64,000 nt of DNA, taken from positions 310,001 through 374,000 of the forward strand of contig NZ_FSRO01000001.1 of the NCBI RefSeq assembly GCF_900143275.1, written 5' to 3'. Positions 49,679 to 59,306 of this stretch are shown in pieces; within the stretch, counting starts at the first letter, position 1; every line of letters starts with the position of its first letter. The DNA is from Nitrosomonas cryotolerans ATCC 49181 (GTDB taxonomy: Bacteria > Pseudomonadota > Gammaproteobacteria > Burkholderiales > Nitrosomonadaceae). Made by a program: the position numbers and the translations under genes. The notes below the pieces were generated by a model. The model was not told the origin of the DNA and made no database searches. It saw only the letters and a list, made by a program, of their open reading frames with translations.

Positions 49679-50968
49679 CTATTTTTGTATGTGGTGTTGT
49701 GGTAAATGTATCGTTTCTGGTGCGCCCGCATTTGGATCGTTAAATATCTGCATTGATATATTATTTTCGCTACGTGCGACTATCGTTGTGATCACAGCAT
49801 CACCTGTTACATTGACAGCGGTTCGTATCATATCCAATAAACGATCCACTCCCATGATCAGTGCAATACCCTCAACGGGTAAGCCAATCTGATTAAATAC
49901 CATGGCAAGCATAATTAGTCCAACACCGGGTACTCCTGCTGTGCCTATTGAGGCCAGTACAGCCATGCCGATTACGGTCAGATAGCCGATGAGACCCAAT
50001 TCTACGCCGTAGACGTTTGCAATGAATACGGTGGCGACGCCTTGGATAATTGCTGTCCCATCCATATTGATAGTCGCGCCAAAAGGCACAATAAATGATG
50101 CCGTGGCATTATCGATCCCCAGACGTTTTTCGGTAGCTCTGAGTGTAACCGGAATGGTTGCATTAGAGCTTGATGTACTGAAAGCAAAGACCTGCACCGT
50201 CCACATTTTTCTGAGAAATGACTTCAGGCTAACCTGGCCAAATAGCTTCAGAAGTATCATGAGGGTACCCATTGTATGGAGCAGCAGTACCAGTATCGCT
50301 GTTCCAAAATAGCTGATTATCGGTAAAATTAATCCTAATCCTTGTATTGAAAAAGTTTTGGCCATTAATGCGAATACACCATAAGGCGCAATAGACATAA
50401 TGACACTGACAAGTTTCATGAGTACTTCATTGAGGCAATCAATTCCTTCAGCGAGCGCGCGTCCGCGTTGACCTATCATCAATAAGCAGATGGCAAATAA
50501 AATGGTAAAGAAAATTATTTGTAACATATTGCCTTCCGCGTAAGCAGCAACAGGATTACTGGGCACAATATCGATAAGTATTTGTGTTAATGGCGGTGCT
50601 TCAGGTGTAACGAATGCATCTTGTTCTATTTGTGTCAGATCAAAGTTTTTTCCAGGATCTATCATGATAGAAACAAGAATGGCTAATGTGATTGCTAGCG
50701 CTGTGGTGAATAAAAACAAGATGAATGCCTTTATTCCGATACGCCCCAGTTTTTTGATATCACCGATACCGTAAACCCCGGTAATTAACGAAAAGGTAAC
50801 CAATGGAACAACTAACATTTTTAACAGGTTAATAAATATTTCACCGGTTATATGAAACAGACCATGTACAAAATAATCCTGTACCCATGCCACATCATAA
50901 ACAAATGTGTTAATGGCGCTACCAAGCAGCAGGCCTGCAACCATCCATGTTAATATTTTTGTTGTCAT
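49679..50968 (-). CDS. gltP: Dicarboxylate/amino acid:cation symporter (DAACS family)
   Basis: 429-residue inner-membrane carrier of the GltP/GltPh fold with about eight helices and two re-entrant loops. The serine-rich hairpin FSTSSSNATIPVT, the NMDGTA motif (VPFGATINMDGTAI) and the GVDRLLDMIRTAVNVTGDA segment with the Asp/Arg substrate residues are all visible. Substrate may be glutamate, aspartate or C4-dicarboxylates. Convergent with the FecR-like gene; a (CT)17 tract lies 160 bp upstream of its start. Confidence 0.92.
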   Translation of the reverse strand: MTTKILTWMVAGLLLGSAINTFVYDVAWVQDYFVHGLFHITGEIFINLLKMLVVPLVTFSLITGVYGIGDIKKLGRIGIKAFILFLFTTALAITLAILVSIMIDPGKNFDLTQIEQDAFVTPEAPPLTQILIDIVPSNPVAAYAEGNMLQIIFFTILFAICLLMIGQRGRALAEGIDCLNEVLMKLVSVIMSIAPYGVFALMAKTFSIQGLGLILPIISYFGTAILVLLLHTMGTLMILLKLFGQVSLKSFLRKMWTVQVFAFSTSSSNATIPVTLRATEKRLGIDNATASFIVPFGATINMDGTAIIQGVATVFIANVYGVELGLIGYLTVIGMAVLASIGTAGVPGVGLIMLAMVFNQIGLPVEGIALIMGVDRLLDMIRTAVNVTGDAVITTIVARSENNISMQIFNDPNAGAPETIHLPQHHIQK

Positions 50969-51125
50969 TTTTCTGGAACTTTTGGGAAAATAAAGAGAAA
51001 TTGAATGCCACTTTGTAAACTTGCCAGGATAGCGATCCTGTAACGACGCTTTAGCTTTAGTATTGACCAGTCAATTATCAATAGTTTGATAGTTGATTAG
51101 CTTTAGTAGTTGAAGGTGGATCAAT

Positions 51126-51164
<39 letters not shown>

Positions 51165-51400
51165 TGCTTAATGGGGGGTCGGTTAAGAATGCATAGGGAT
51201 ATTAGCGGTTTGTAGATTGACGCGGTGTATTTTTAAATAGTTTCTTGCTGGCTGCAATTCCTGGATTAAGACGCTGCGATGTATTTAAATGAATAAGAAA
51301 CAGGCGCATTTTGATGAAAATAAAGTCCACAGCGAGTAGCTGATCGAAAACATAAGGCAATCTCTTTTTGATGTGGCGAAACCATCTGCACTTGATAAAA

Positions 51401-52546
51401 TTATATCCCTGGCTGCAAAATAACGGAGACATCCATCTCATGACCGTTGCGTAAAAGAGTAATCCGTATTGTTTCTCCAACTTTATAATGATCGATGCGT
51501 AATAGTAGTTTATCAACCGAATCTACCGGTTTGTTTTCTAACGAAATAATAATATCATTTGGCATGATACTTCCATCGGAAGAAATGGTTGCGCCTTTAA
51601 GGCCCGCTAGATCTGCAGCTGAACCGGGACTAACACTCAGAATGACTACACCGGTTACGCCGATTATTTTTGTAAGGCGTGTATTGAGTTTTTCATCAAC
51701 TGTAATACCTAAGGCTGGGCGAATATATTTGCCGCGACTAATGAGTTGGGGAACCACGCGATTAAGCGTATCCACTGGTACAGAAAAGCCGATTCCGGCG
51801 CTTGCGCCGCTCGGGCTATAGATTGCGGTATTAATCCCGATTAATCTGCCGGCTGAATCTAATAGCGGACCACCTGAATTTCCCGGATTGATTGCTGCAT
51901 CTGTCTGGATTAAGTTTTCAATCGTACGTCCTTCTTCGCTTGGTAAAGACCGATCCAATGCCGAAATTACTCCAGTGGTCAGAGTCCAGTCCAAACCAAA
52001 AGGATTGCCGATAGCAAATACTTTTTGTCCTACCTTAAGATCATGACTGCTTCCGAGGGGCACCGGTAACGGTAGTTGAATGCCTGCTCCGATTTTTAAT
52101 ACTGCGATATCATGTGCAGGGCTGGCACCAATCAGGATAGCCTTGTAATCACGTCCGTCAGCTAATCGTACTATGGCTTCGCTGGCGCCCTTGATAACAT
52201 GGAGGTTGGTAATGATATGCCCGGCATCGTCCCAGATGAAACCTGAACCAGTACCACTTGGAACAGAAAAAATATCGCGCGTCCAGACATCCATTACTTG
52301 TTGACGAGTCGTAATGAATACGACTGAATCACGAGAGTTTTCAAATAATTCGATTGTGCTCTTCTCATCGTCCGCTAAGTTACCGCGCGGTTCAATGACT
52401 CGTGGTGTGACTTTTTCCCGTGAATCAGAGTAAGGTGAGTTGTACGAGTTGAATAAATCGGGAAAATTGTGCCAAAGCAGCATCAGTGCAACCACTAGCA
52501 ATGTAAACCAGATCAGACGGGATAGAAACCGGCCGTTATCAGGCAT
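51401..52546 (-). CDS. DegQ/DegS-type serine protease with PDZ domain
   Basis: Envelope-stress protease of the trypsin-like S1C family, about 381 residues from the ATG at 52546, which has AGGAG eight bases upstream. A start 39 bp further upstream is less supported. N-terminal membrane helix (about 8-25), catalytic triad in HIITNLHVIKG (His), PAHDIAVLKIG (Asp) and INPGNSGGPLLDSAG (Ser), and one PDZ domain at about 275-375 (TGVVILSVSPGSAADLAGLKGA). A single PDZ and an anchor resemble DegS/HhoB more than DegP. Confidence 0.92.
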   Translation of the reverse strand: MPDNGRFLSRLIWFTLLVVALMLLWHNFPDLFNSYNSPYSDSREKVTPRVIEPRGNLADDEKSTIELFENSRDSVVFITTRQQVMDVWTRDIFSVPSGTGSGFIWDDAGHIITNLHVIKGASEAIVRLADGRDYKAILIGASPAHDIAVLKIGAGIQLPLPVPLGSSHDLKVGQKVFAIGNPFGLDWTLTTGVISALDRSLPSEEGRTIENLIQTDAAINPGNSGGPLLDSAGRLIGINTAIYSPSGASAGIGFSVPVDTLNRVVPQLISRGKYIRPALGITVDEKLNTRLTKIIGVTGVVILSVSPGSAADLAGLKGATISSDGSIMPNDIIISLENKPVDSVDKLLLRIDHYKVGETIRITLLRNGHEMDVSVILQPGI

Positions 52547-52649
52547 GAATATTAACTCCTTTCGATATGATAGCTGCTTTGGCATAACTGGGAATCAGGC
52601 TCTCTCATAGCCTCCCGATCATTATAACTCAGAATATTTAACATACTGA

Positions 52650-53395
52650 GCGGAAATCCGTTCCGTTCAAGGGGAGGATGAATAGTGTGGGCACCGCAGG
52701 CGTCCTTATTGTCGATCAATCCGGCGCTTGTTGTTGTTCGACGACTGGCGAATGATGGCAATTGGCGCACTACCACAAGAGGCCGCGAAATCAAATGGCG
52801 ACCATAATGCGCTGCCCCATAGCTTTTTGCGGATACAGGAATAGTTCTTTTTGCGAATCATCCGGCTGGATTCGCTATCGCAAGAGTCGCGCTGTCGAAG
52901 GCGCAATCAAAAACATCACCGTGTCCTGTGTTGCTGAGTGGTACGCTAGCATTCAGACCGAGCGCAAGGTTGAACAGCCAGTTCGATTGAGTCGCCAGGA
53001 CGAAGTGTCAAAAGCAAAGCGGCCTCAATAAGCTGATTCTCGATCAGGGCTGAGGTGAATTCCGCCACCAGTTGGAATACAAGCAAGCCGTGGCGTGGTG
53101 GTGATGTGCTTGTCATCAATCCACGTAACATAAGCCGGACGTGTTCGGCCTGCGACCATGTGTCCGTCTAGAATTGCACAACGCAATCCAAATTCGCGTG
53201 TGTCGAATGTGGGTACGCAGAAAATGCAGATCTCAACGCGGCCATCAATATTCTAAGGACAGGGCATGCCCAGCTCGCCTGCCAAGTGAACGATGCAGCA
53301 ATGCCGTCAGCAACAGAAACTCACCGAAGTCATCTACCCCATTCCGGGGTAGAGGCAGCAGGAATTTCCTGTCTTTAGGCGGAGGCGGATGTCAA
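52650..53395. pseudogene. Decayed IS200/IS605-family element
   Basis: The minus strand at about 52720-52870 encodes only the C-terminal part of TnpA (RKKLWGSALWSPFDFAASCG, with SAPIAIIRQ). The plus strand then joins mid-TnpB (IRYRKSRAVEGAIKNITVS) and, after stops and frame changes, the TnpB zinc finger and C-terminus (ISRTCSACDHV, FACVECGYAENADLNAAINIL). The tnpA 5' part and most of tnpB are deleted. The right end reads GGATGTCAA (TCAA at 53392-53395), like the intact element at 61.5-63.3 kb; the left end is approximate. Composition is more GC-rich than the neighbourhood. It cannot encode active proteins. Confidence 0.85.
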
Positions 53396-53432
53396 GACGA
53401 TTATTTTGAGGTGATTTCATAATAGAACCTTA

Positions 53433-53521
53433 GAGACCTTTACAAAACCCCAGTAGTTGAAAAATTAACCATTTATAATCAATCATATAAAACCTATTGT
53501 GAGGATTTTTGAAAAAATCTC
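53433..53521 (+). repeat. Dispersed 89-bp repeat, copy F
   Basis: Left end GAGACCTTTACAAAACCCC, right end decayed to TTTTTGAAAAAATCTC, 89 bp. Lies 38 bp after the decayed IS200/IS605 element. No flanking duplication beyond TA. Confidence 0.82.
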
Positions 53522-54084
53522 TATGGATGATATTTCAATCACCGGTCCGACGGGGCGGGTTCTTGGAGATAGTCGTCGATCCTGTTTGTTGTTAGGTGTG
53601 CTTGGATTGTGGTCATTGAACTGGAAATCCGGTTTTTTTAGGGAAGGAAGCTGTCAACCAGCATTATTTAGGATTAGATAATCTCGATAGCGATACCATT
53701 TATCAAACCTTTATAGAGAAATAATAGCGAGCAGAATTTTTATTTTTCTGTGATGGGGCGTATGTAATAGAACTAATGATATCAAAGACATTATTTTAAT
53801 TTGTTCTCTTTTTCTATCATGAGGCTGAACTCCTTTAGCTGAAAACTTCACAAATTAATGACATTAACATCACATTTTCTTAACAAAAGATATGATAGAT
53901 TTTAGAAAAAATAGAAACATTGAGAGTGATTAAATTAAATCCAGATAGAGAAGTTGGTAAAAATATAAGCCGTATTTTTACTGGCACCCTGTCTAAAAAT
54001 TGATTCACTTTAAATAAAAGAAATGCAAATGTTTTATTTTTAGTCTTTATTTGTTGATCCCGGTTTTTTCAAAAGAGGAAAGCT
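53522..54084. other. Intergenic region before the small secreted protein
   Basis: 563 bp, AT-rich, without a supportable gene. TTTTCAAAAGAGGAAAGCT just before 54085 supplies a ribosome binding site for the next gene. Confidence 0.4.
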
Positions 54085-54333
54085 ATGCTTGTCAAGAAAA
54101 TACTTTTTATTATTGTTTTGAGTTTTAGTTCTTCACATCTGGTTGCATCTGAATCAATTGATTTTGCACCTAACACGGATCAGCAGAAAGCACCGGATAC
54201 CAATCAATTGAAACAAATAGAAGAACCTGCCCCTTCTGCAGCAGAGAAAGATAATCATTCTTCATCCAATCAACAGTCTAGTGTGACTAAAACAATAAAT
54301 ATGGTTGATTATTGCAGAAAACATACCTGCTGA
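54085..54333 (+). CDS. Small secreted protein of unknown function
   Basis: 82 residues with a good signal peptide (MLVKKILFIIVLSFSSSHLVAS) and an unstructured, Ser/Gln/Glu-rich mature part ending in VDYCRKHTC, with two cysteines four residues apart. AGAGGAAA precedes the ATG. It lies 38 bp upstream of the carbonic anhydrase gene on the same strand and may be co-transcribed. No family recognised. Confidence 0.65.
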   Translation: MLVKKILFIIVLSFSSSHLVASESIDFAPNTDQQKAPDTNQLKQIEEPAPSAAEKDNHSSSNQQSSVTKTINMVDYCRKHTC

Positions 54334-54371
54334 ACGAGATAAGCTGATTTTGTCGAAATAGGAAGATAGGC

Positions 54372-55169
54372 ATGAAAATTACTAAAATTATCGTTATATA
54401 TGTTGGACTTATTTTTTCTTTCCAAATAGGAATAGCCTTTTCTGGCCCACATTGGAGTCATGAGGAGCAGTCAAAATGGGGGGCAATCGAAGACTCATCC
54501 CAGACAGAAGTCCCTTTAATGTATCCCTATGCCGAGTGCAGTATTGGCAAGCACCAATCTCCCATTGATTTTGCTGCAGCTGAAGTGAATCGGGAGAAGA
54601 AATTAAATAAATTGAGAATCTGGTACGATGTTGATAATGCGCCGGTTTTTTATAACAGTGGTCATGGAATCCAAGTCAATACTTCGCTGGATTATAAAGG
54701 AGAAGTTGAAGTGGGAGAGGAGTCTTACCCATTAATTCAATTTCATTTTCATGAGCCAAGTGAACATGTTGTGGGTAATAAAAGATTTGCTGCTGAACTG
54801 CATTACGTTCATGTCAGAGCGGATGGAAAAATTTTAGTGTTGGCTGTAGCGATTGATGAAGGTGAAGAGAGTGCAGCATTTCAAACGATCTTGAATAACA
54901 TGCCGGGCCTTGGTGGAGACAAAAATGAAGGCACCGGCATCAAAATTGATCCGGCATCATTGCTGCCTATAAATCATCATCATAGCGGTGATTTTTATTC
55001 AATAACGGGCTCATTAACGACGCCACCTTGCAGTGAGGGAGTCGCCTGGTACGTTTTGCCAGAGCCAATCACAATATCAACGGCACAACTGGAACAACTA
55101 AGAGGATTTTATACTAATAATGCAAGGCAACCACAAGACTTAAATGGTCGGGCCATCTTGACGGAATAG
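54372..55169 (+). CDS. cah: Alpha-type carbonic anhydrase (periplasmic)
   Basis: Interconverts CO2 and bicarbonate in the periplasm. 265 residues with a signal peptide ending GIAFS. Alpha-class features: CSIGKHQSPIDF near 55-66, the zinc histidines in QFHFHEPSEHVVG (two) and AELHYVHV (third), and GSLTTPPCSEGVAWYVL near 215-231, with the conserved disulfide cysteines. Suits a CO2-fixing organism. Follows the small secreted protein gene. Confidence 0.95.
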   Translation: MKITKIIVIYVGLIFSFQIGIAFSGPHWSHEEQSKWGAIEDSSQTEVPLMYPYAECSIGKHQSPIDFAAAEVNREKKLNKLRIWYDVDNAPVFYNSGHGIQVNTSLDYKGEVEVGEESYPLIQFHFHEPSEHVVGNKRFAAELHYVHVRADGKILVLAVAIDEGEESAAFQTILNNMPGLGGDKNEGTGIKIDPASLLPINHHHSGDFYSITGSLTTPPCSEGVAWYVLPEPITISTAQLEQLRGFYTNNARQPQDLNGRAILTE

Positions 55170-55543
55170 TGATTTGGGAAAGTAAGGTCGTATCTGAAGT
55201 TGAATGTGAGAATCTCGATATCATCAAGGCAATGTACCGACCCAGTTTTAGGATAAGTGTGTATTGGGGGGGGGCATCGCGATCGGAGATAATTTTTAAT
55301 ATAGCCGGTTTGTCAGGTCATATTTTGATTTAACTGGCTATATTGGGTAGCTTTCCTGAGAGATGTAACCTGAAAGTAGAATTAAGACTTTGATATGGAT
55401 AACTAACCAGATGAGACAGTCTGAGTCATTGCTTAATGCGGCGTGTAAAAATTTTTGAGTTGAGGAAGATAACTGAGATTGGCTGTAGAGAATTGGCCGC
55501 TGCCCGCTTTATTTTTGTAAAAAAATTAAACTAAATACGATGT

Positions 55544-55632
55544 GAAACTTTTGCAAAAGCTCTCACCGGGAGTTTTATGCTATTGATTGTAAATAGCTAA
55601 CTTTTCAACTGTTGGGGTTTTGCAAAGGTCTC
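55544..55632 (-). repeat. Dispersed 89-bp repeat, copy G (inverted orientation)
   Basis: Begins GAAACTTTTGCAAAAGCTCTC and ends GGGGTTTTGCAAAGGTCTC, 89 bp, between convergent carbonic anhydrase and trxC genes. A run of nine G lies at 55266-55274 in the same gap; nothing else is seen between 55170 and 55768. Confidence 0.85.
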
Positions 55633-55768
55633 AGAAGTTGTATCGAGCGATCTTCTGGATTCTTCAAGCACAATCGTTGGATTGCAGCCTACCACGATAA
55701 AATCGTCATCTTATTCCGTGTTTGTCTATAATTTGGCCGCCATAACAATATGGGTTTATTCACACAAT

Positions 55769-56197
55769 TTAACTTTGTTCCTGTGCCCATCGCACAATAT
55801 CCTCCTTACTCATAGCACCTGCTTGTCTTGCTATTTCTTGGCCAGCATTAAACAAAATTAAAGTTGGAATGCTGCGAATATTAAAACGGGTGGCTAATGT
55901 TTGCTCATTTTCAGTATTAATCTTTATCAAGCGCACTTGTGGTTCGAGTACAGCGGCTGCTTTGGCAAAGGCGGGAATCATTACTTTGCAAGGCCCACAC
56001 CATGGTGCCCAAAAATCAGCCAATACTGGAATATGGCTGTGTGAAATGTGTTGATTGAATGTATTGCTGGTTAATTCAACTGGATGTGCTGTAAAGAGTG
56101 GCTCATGACAAGCACCACATTGAGGTGATGCGGACAGGCGATTCTTGGGAACGCGGTTAGTTATATGGCAATGTGGGCACACAATATGTAAGGACAT
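55769..56197 (-). CDS. trxC: Thioredoxin 2
   Basis: 142-residue cytoplasmic thioredoxin with the extra N-terminal zinc module typical of TrxC (CPHC near residue 7 and CGAC near 31), then the thioredoxin fold with active site WCGPC near residue 70, LIKINTENEQTLATRFNIRSIPTLILF and the cis-Pro in SIPT. Upstream of this gene on the same strand is cbpM. Confidence 0.95.
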   Translation of the reverse strand: MSLHIVCPHCHITNRVPKNRLSASPQCGACHEPLFTAHPVELTSNTFNQHISHSHIPVLADFWAPWCGPCKVMIPAFAKAAAVLEPQVRLIKINTENEQTLATRFNIRSIPTLILFNAGQEIARQAGAMSKEDIVRWAQEQS

Positions 56198-56300
56198 GGT
56201 ATGGAGCCTTTTCAGAGTGAATGATCGAGTTTGATATCGATTGAAAAATGAATGGAATGTTAATCAGGTTGGGTCATAAAAAGTTGTTTAAAGCCTGTAG

Positions 56301-56612
56301 TCATGGCTTTAATCCTGATTTTTGTAGATCGGCACGTAATCTTTCAATTTCCTCTATCAAATCGGCGACTAGTCCAGCGAGTTCTGGATTGCAGTCGAAG
56401 TCTCTCTCTAAGGCTATAATTTTGCGTGCACGTATAAAACTATAGCTATTAAACATCCATTTAGCCGGATTCGGGTCTGGATCATCATTGAGTAATACAC
56501 CGCATTGGACGCGTTCGATAATCCATTGCTGGCTAACATGACAACTTTGCGCTAATTCATCCAGACTGAGCAATGTATCTTCTAGTGAGGTACCGATGAT
56601 TTCTTGTGACAT
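56301..56612 (-). CDS. cbpM: Chaperone modulator CbpM
   Basis: 103 residues. MerR-like helical N-terminus (LSLDELAQSCHVSQQWIIERVQCGVL) and C-terminal helix (PELAGLVADLIEEIERLRADL) match CbpM, which binds and inhibits the J-domain of CbpA. Starts 3 bp after cbpA stops, the usual cbpA-cbpM operon. Confidence 0.9.
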   Translation of the reverse strand: MSQEIIGTSLEDTLLSLDELAQSCHVSQQWIIERVQCGVLLNDDPDPNPAKWMFNSYSFIRARKIIALERDFDCNPELAGLVADLIEEIERLRADLQKSGLKP

Positions 56613-56615
56613 AAC

Positions 56616-57557
56616 TTAGGCTCCCGAATCCTGACGTGGATTGAATATGAATTCTCGTGCCATCGCTTGATAAAATTCGCGTTTCTTGGGTGTGTCGGCA
56701 GGTGGTAATATGACTTCGAGAATTAAATAAAGATGGCCTGGTGCCGCAGCAGGAATACCGCGCCCTTTAAGGCGAAGCTTATAACCTGTCTGCGATTTTT
56801 CCGGAACATGTACTTCAACCATGCTATTGGGTAGGGATATCCTAATGGTAGCACCCAGTGCGGCCTCCCAAGGTGTGACCGGTAATGTCATATAGATATC
56901 CTTGTTCTCGATACGATAACGAGAGTGCGGATTAAAATGTACTTCCAGGAATAGATCACCGACTGCTTCCCCTCCTGCTCCTGAACCACCCTGACCAGCC
57001 AGCCGAATTACCTGACCCGCATAAATTCCTTTGGGAATGCGGACGTTGAGATGGTGCTCAACGAGCAGAGTATGTCCTTTATCATCGATCTTCGGCATGC
57101 GTAGGGTCAGATTGCGCTGGGTGCCATGGTAGGTATCTTCTAGATCGAGCAGAATTTTGGCATGGTGATCTTCGCCGCGCATGCGGTGATGGGGTTGTCT
57201 TGTGTTGGCTCCCATTCGATTACCGAATAATTCTGAAAAAAACTCGCTAAAATCAGTAGATCGAGCGTCAGAGAAGCCACGTCCAGTGAATTCAAAGCCA
57301 GCATCCCAGCCCGGCGGTGGTTGAAAATCTTTCCCGGGTTGGGAACCCTGCCCTAATTGATCATAGGCTGCACGTTTTTCGGGATCGGAGAGCACCGCGT
57401 TGGCTTCATTTACTTCCTTCATTTTATGCTCAGCATTTATTTCTTTGGAAACATCCGGATGATATTTGCGTGCCAGACGACGAAATGCTTTTCTGATGTC
57501 CTCGGCAGTTGCATTACGCGCAACTCCCAATATTTTGTAGTAATCTTTGAATTCCAA
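56616..57557 (-). CDS. cbpA: DnaJ-class curved-DNA-binding co-chaperone CbpA
   Basis: 313 residues. N-terminal J domain ([23 protein letters not shown], with the HPD triad in KYHPDVS), Gly/Phe-rich linker ([24 protein letters not shown]), then two C-terminal substrate domains ([23 protein letters not shown] ... [15 protein letters not shown]) without the zinc-finger of DnaJ. Partner of DnaK; forms an operon with cbpM. Confidence 0.95.
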   Translation of the reverse strand: MEFKDYYKILGVARNATAEDIRKAFRRLARKYHPDVSKEINAEHKMKEVNEANAVLSDPEKRAAYDQLGQGSQPGKDFQPPPGWDAGFEFTGRGFSDARSTDFSEFFSELFGNRMGANTRQPHHRMRGEDHHAKILLDLEDTYHGTQRNLTLRMPKIDDKGHTLLVEHHLNVRIPKGIYAGQVIRLAGQGGSGAGGEAVGDLFLEVHFNPHSRYRIENKDIYMTLPVTPWEAALGATIRISLPNSMVEVHVPEKSQTGYKLRLKGRGIPAAAPGHLYLILEVILPPADTPKKREFYQAMAREFIFNPRQDSGA

Positions 57558-57911
57558 GTCGATTCTCCTTGTTTAATTCACTACAATGATGGCCGGCTCA
57601 AGGATAAATAATATCACTCAAATAATTTATTCAATATCTGAAAAATGGCAAATGATAGAAAAATAATACTGATGCGACGGCTGTTATATTGACTAGATGA
57701 AATGTTAGGAGATCATAGCATAGCGATGATTTTATGGAGGCGAGTCTATATTCTGTCTGAACTTAAAGGTTTTAATTGTGGGTTACGAGTAGGCTGTACC
57801 CAGTGGAAAATGGCGTATCATAATTTGAAACATGCATTATGCTTCCTGTGCTTCAGATTATGAAGGGTGGATAAACGAGATACTAACCAGTGGTGAGAAG
57901 CGTTGTTGCTA
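57558..57911. other. Intergenic region between cbpA and the PhoX-like gene
   Basis: 354 bp. The cbpA promoter should lie at its left side. No gene, RNA or repeat recognised. Confidence 0.4.
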
Positions 57912-59084
57912 TCAAAAAGGCCCTGTTATTTCAAAAGTCATTCCATCTTCTGAATGGCCGGTTCTGCCTCTTTGTGAACTGAAATATAATCGGGAGCCAT
58001 CAGGACTAAAAGCTGGCCCAGTAATCTCGGAACGATCATGACCAATAATTTGCAACAAAGGATGCACTTCATCACCGGCTATAACGACAATCTGCATGTT
58101 GCCATTGTCTTCAGCCACCAGTAATTTACCAGAAGCATTGGCGGTAATATTATCTACACCGGTTAAGACAGGGCAAAAATATAACGCAGCATTATAGATA
58201 ATGTTGAGATTATTATTCCTGGTATCATACGACCAGACCCGATCATCTCCTTTCGTCGTAAAATAAACAATTCCCTGGTGGTACCAGATACCTTCTCCTC
58301 CATTGAAAGGTGTACTTTTTGCAACCTGTTTGCGTGTCGGTATGGTGATCGCTAATGGGTCTGGCAGGCTATGCCAGCGTAGTTCCTTGGTGTGCCCATC
58401 GATAGTCTCAGCAATCTCAAGAAAGCCATCATCAAGGTTAGGATAACCGGCCGCATTGAATGATCTTGCGGTATAGCGATATAAACAACCATCCGGTTGA
58501 TCTTCGGTTAAATAAAGTTGTTTGTTTTCCGTATCGATTGCAATGGCTTCATGCCGAAATAGGCCCAGTGCATTTCTTGGCTGGGGAGCATTCTTTCCAA
58601 AAGGGTCGCATTCCCAGACCTGCCCCTTGTCGATTTCCTCACAGGATAGCCAGGTTTGCCAGGGGGTATGCCCGCCGGCACAATTTCGGGTCGTGTTTTT
58701 TAAAATTGAATAAGCATCCATTAATTCACCCTGTTGATTGAAGCGCAATGCACCGACTCCGCCCGCGTTATCCTCTAATTCACTATTGGAAACATAAATC
58801 CAGCCACCATTATCAGTTGCAAAAGTAGCGCCGCCATCAGGTGCGCTATGCCATTTGTAGCCAAATAGGTTTTGTCCGGAAGATGCAACGATGCGGGATG
58901 TGAAACCCTTGGGTAGACGTACACCATTTCTATCTGGAGGTTGGAGTCTGCCCAGCGATGCGCGTGATAAAGATGCCGCTTTCATAGGCGCTAAGAATAA
59001 ACTGCTGCCGACAAAGGCGCTCAGTCCCATGAAACTATATTTCAGCAGGTTGCGCCGTTTTATATTAAACGAATTATTTTTCAT
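57912..59084 (-). CDS. Tat-exported PhoX-like (DUF839) protein
   Basis: 390 residues. N-terminal twin-arginine signal (KRRNLLKYSFMGLSAFVGSS). The body resembles PhoX/DUF839 six-bladed propeller proteins: GGGNTPWQTWLSCEE-like segment (GGHTPWQTWLSCEEID), HEAIAIDTENKQLYLTEDQPDGCLYRY, GEGIWYHQGIVYFTTKGDDRVW, and the end GPAFSPDGSRLYFSSQRG. PhoX enzymes are Ca/Fe-dependent phosphatases; many short homologues are uncharacterised. This one is about 390 residues against 600 or more for true PhoX, so phosphatase activity is uncertain. Confidence 0.85.
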   Translation of the reverse strand: MKNNSFNIKRRNLLKYSFMGLSAFVGSSLFLAPMKAASLSRASLGRLQPPDRNGVRLPKGFTSRIVASSGQNLFGYKWHSAPDGGATFATDNGGWIYVSNSELEDNAGGVGALRFNQQGELMDAYSILKNTTRNCAGGHTPWQTWLSCEEIDKGQVWECDPFGKNAPQPRNALGLFRHEAIAIDTENKQLYLTEDQPDGCLYRYTARSFNAAGYPNLDDGFLEIAETIDGHTKELRWHSLPDPLAITIPTRKQVAKSTPFNGGEGIWYHQGIVYFTTKGDDRVWSYDTRNNNLNIIYNAALYFCPVLTGVDNITANASGKLLVAEDNGNMQIVVIAGDEVHPLLQIIGHDRSEITGPAFSPDGSRLYFSSQRGRTGHSEDGMTFEITGPF

Positions 59085-59306
59085 GCAGTAGTTGCGTTAT
59101 CAGGTTCTGGTTATGGATTGCTTGACAATGAGATACCTTAGTTGGAGCACTCAATTTGGTCGTTGTTCAAGAGAGAATAAAGAGTATATAAATTTATCCG
59201 ATTTTATCTGACTCTAATTCGCTGAATAAATACCGTATAGTATGTTCACTATGTTTGAGAGTGAAAATAGAATTGTGACATGGTCAAGTAAAACCGTACA
59301 CCCCAG

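Noticed and set aside
51202..51516. 104-codon minus-strand frame downstream of the DegQ-like gene
   Set aside because: Its first half lies inside the protease gene in another frame, and the remainder (ending NTPRQSTNR) has no recognised similarity or ribosome binding site.
55266..55274. G9 homopolymer as a phase-variable switch
   Set aside because: It lies about 100 bp after the carbonic anhydrase stop and not in or before any gene I can support.
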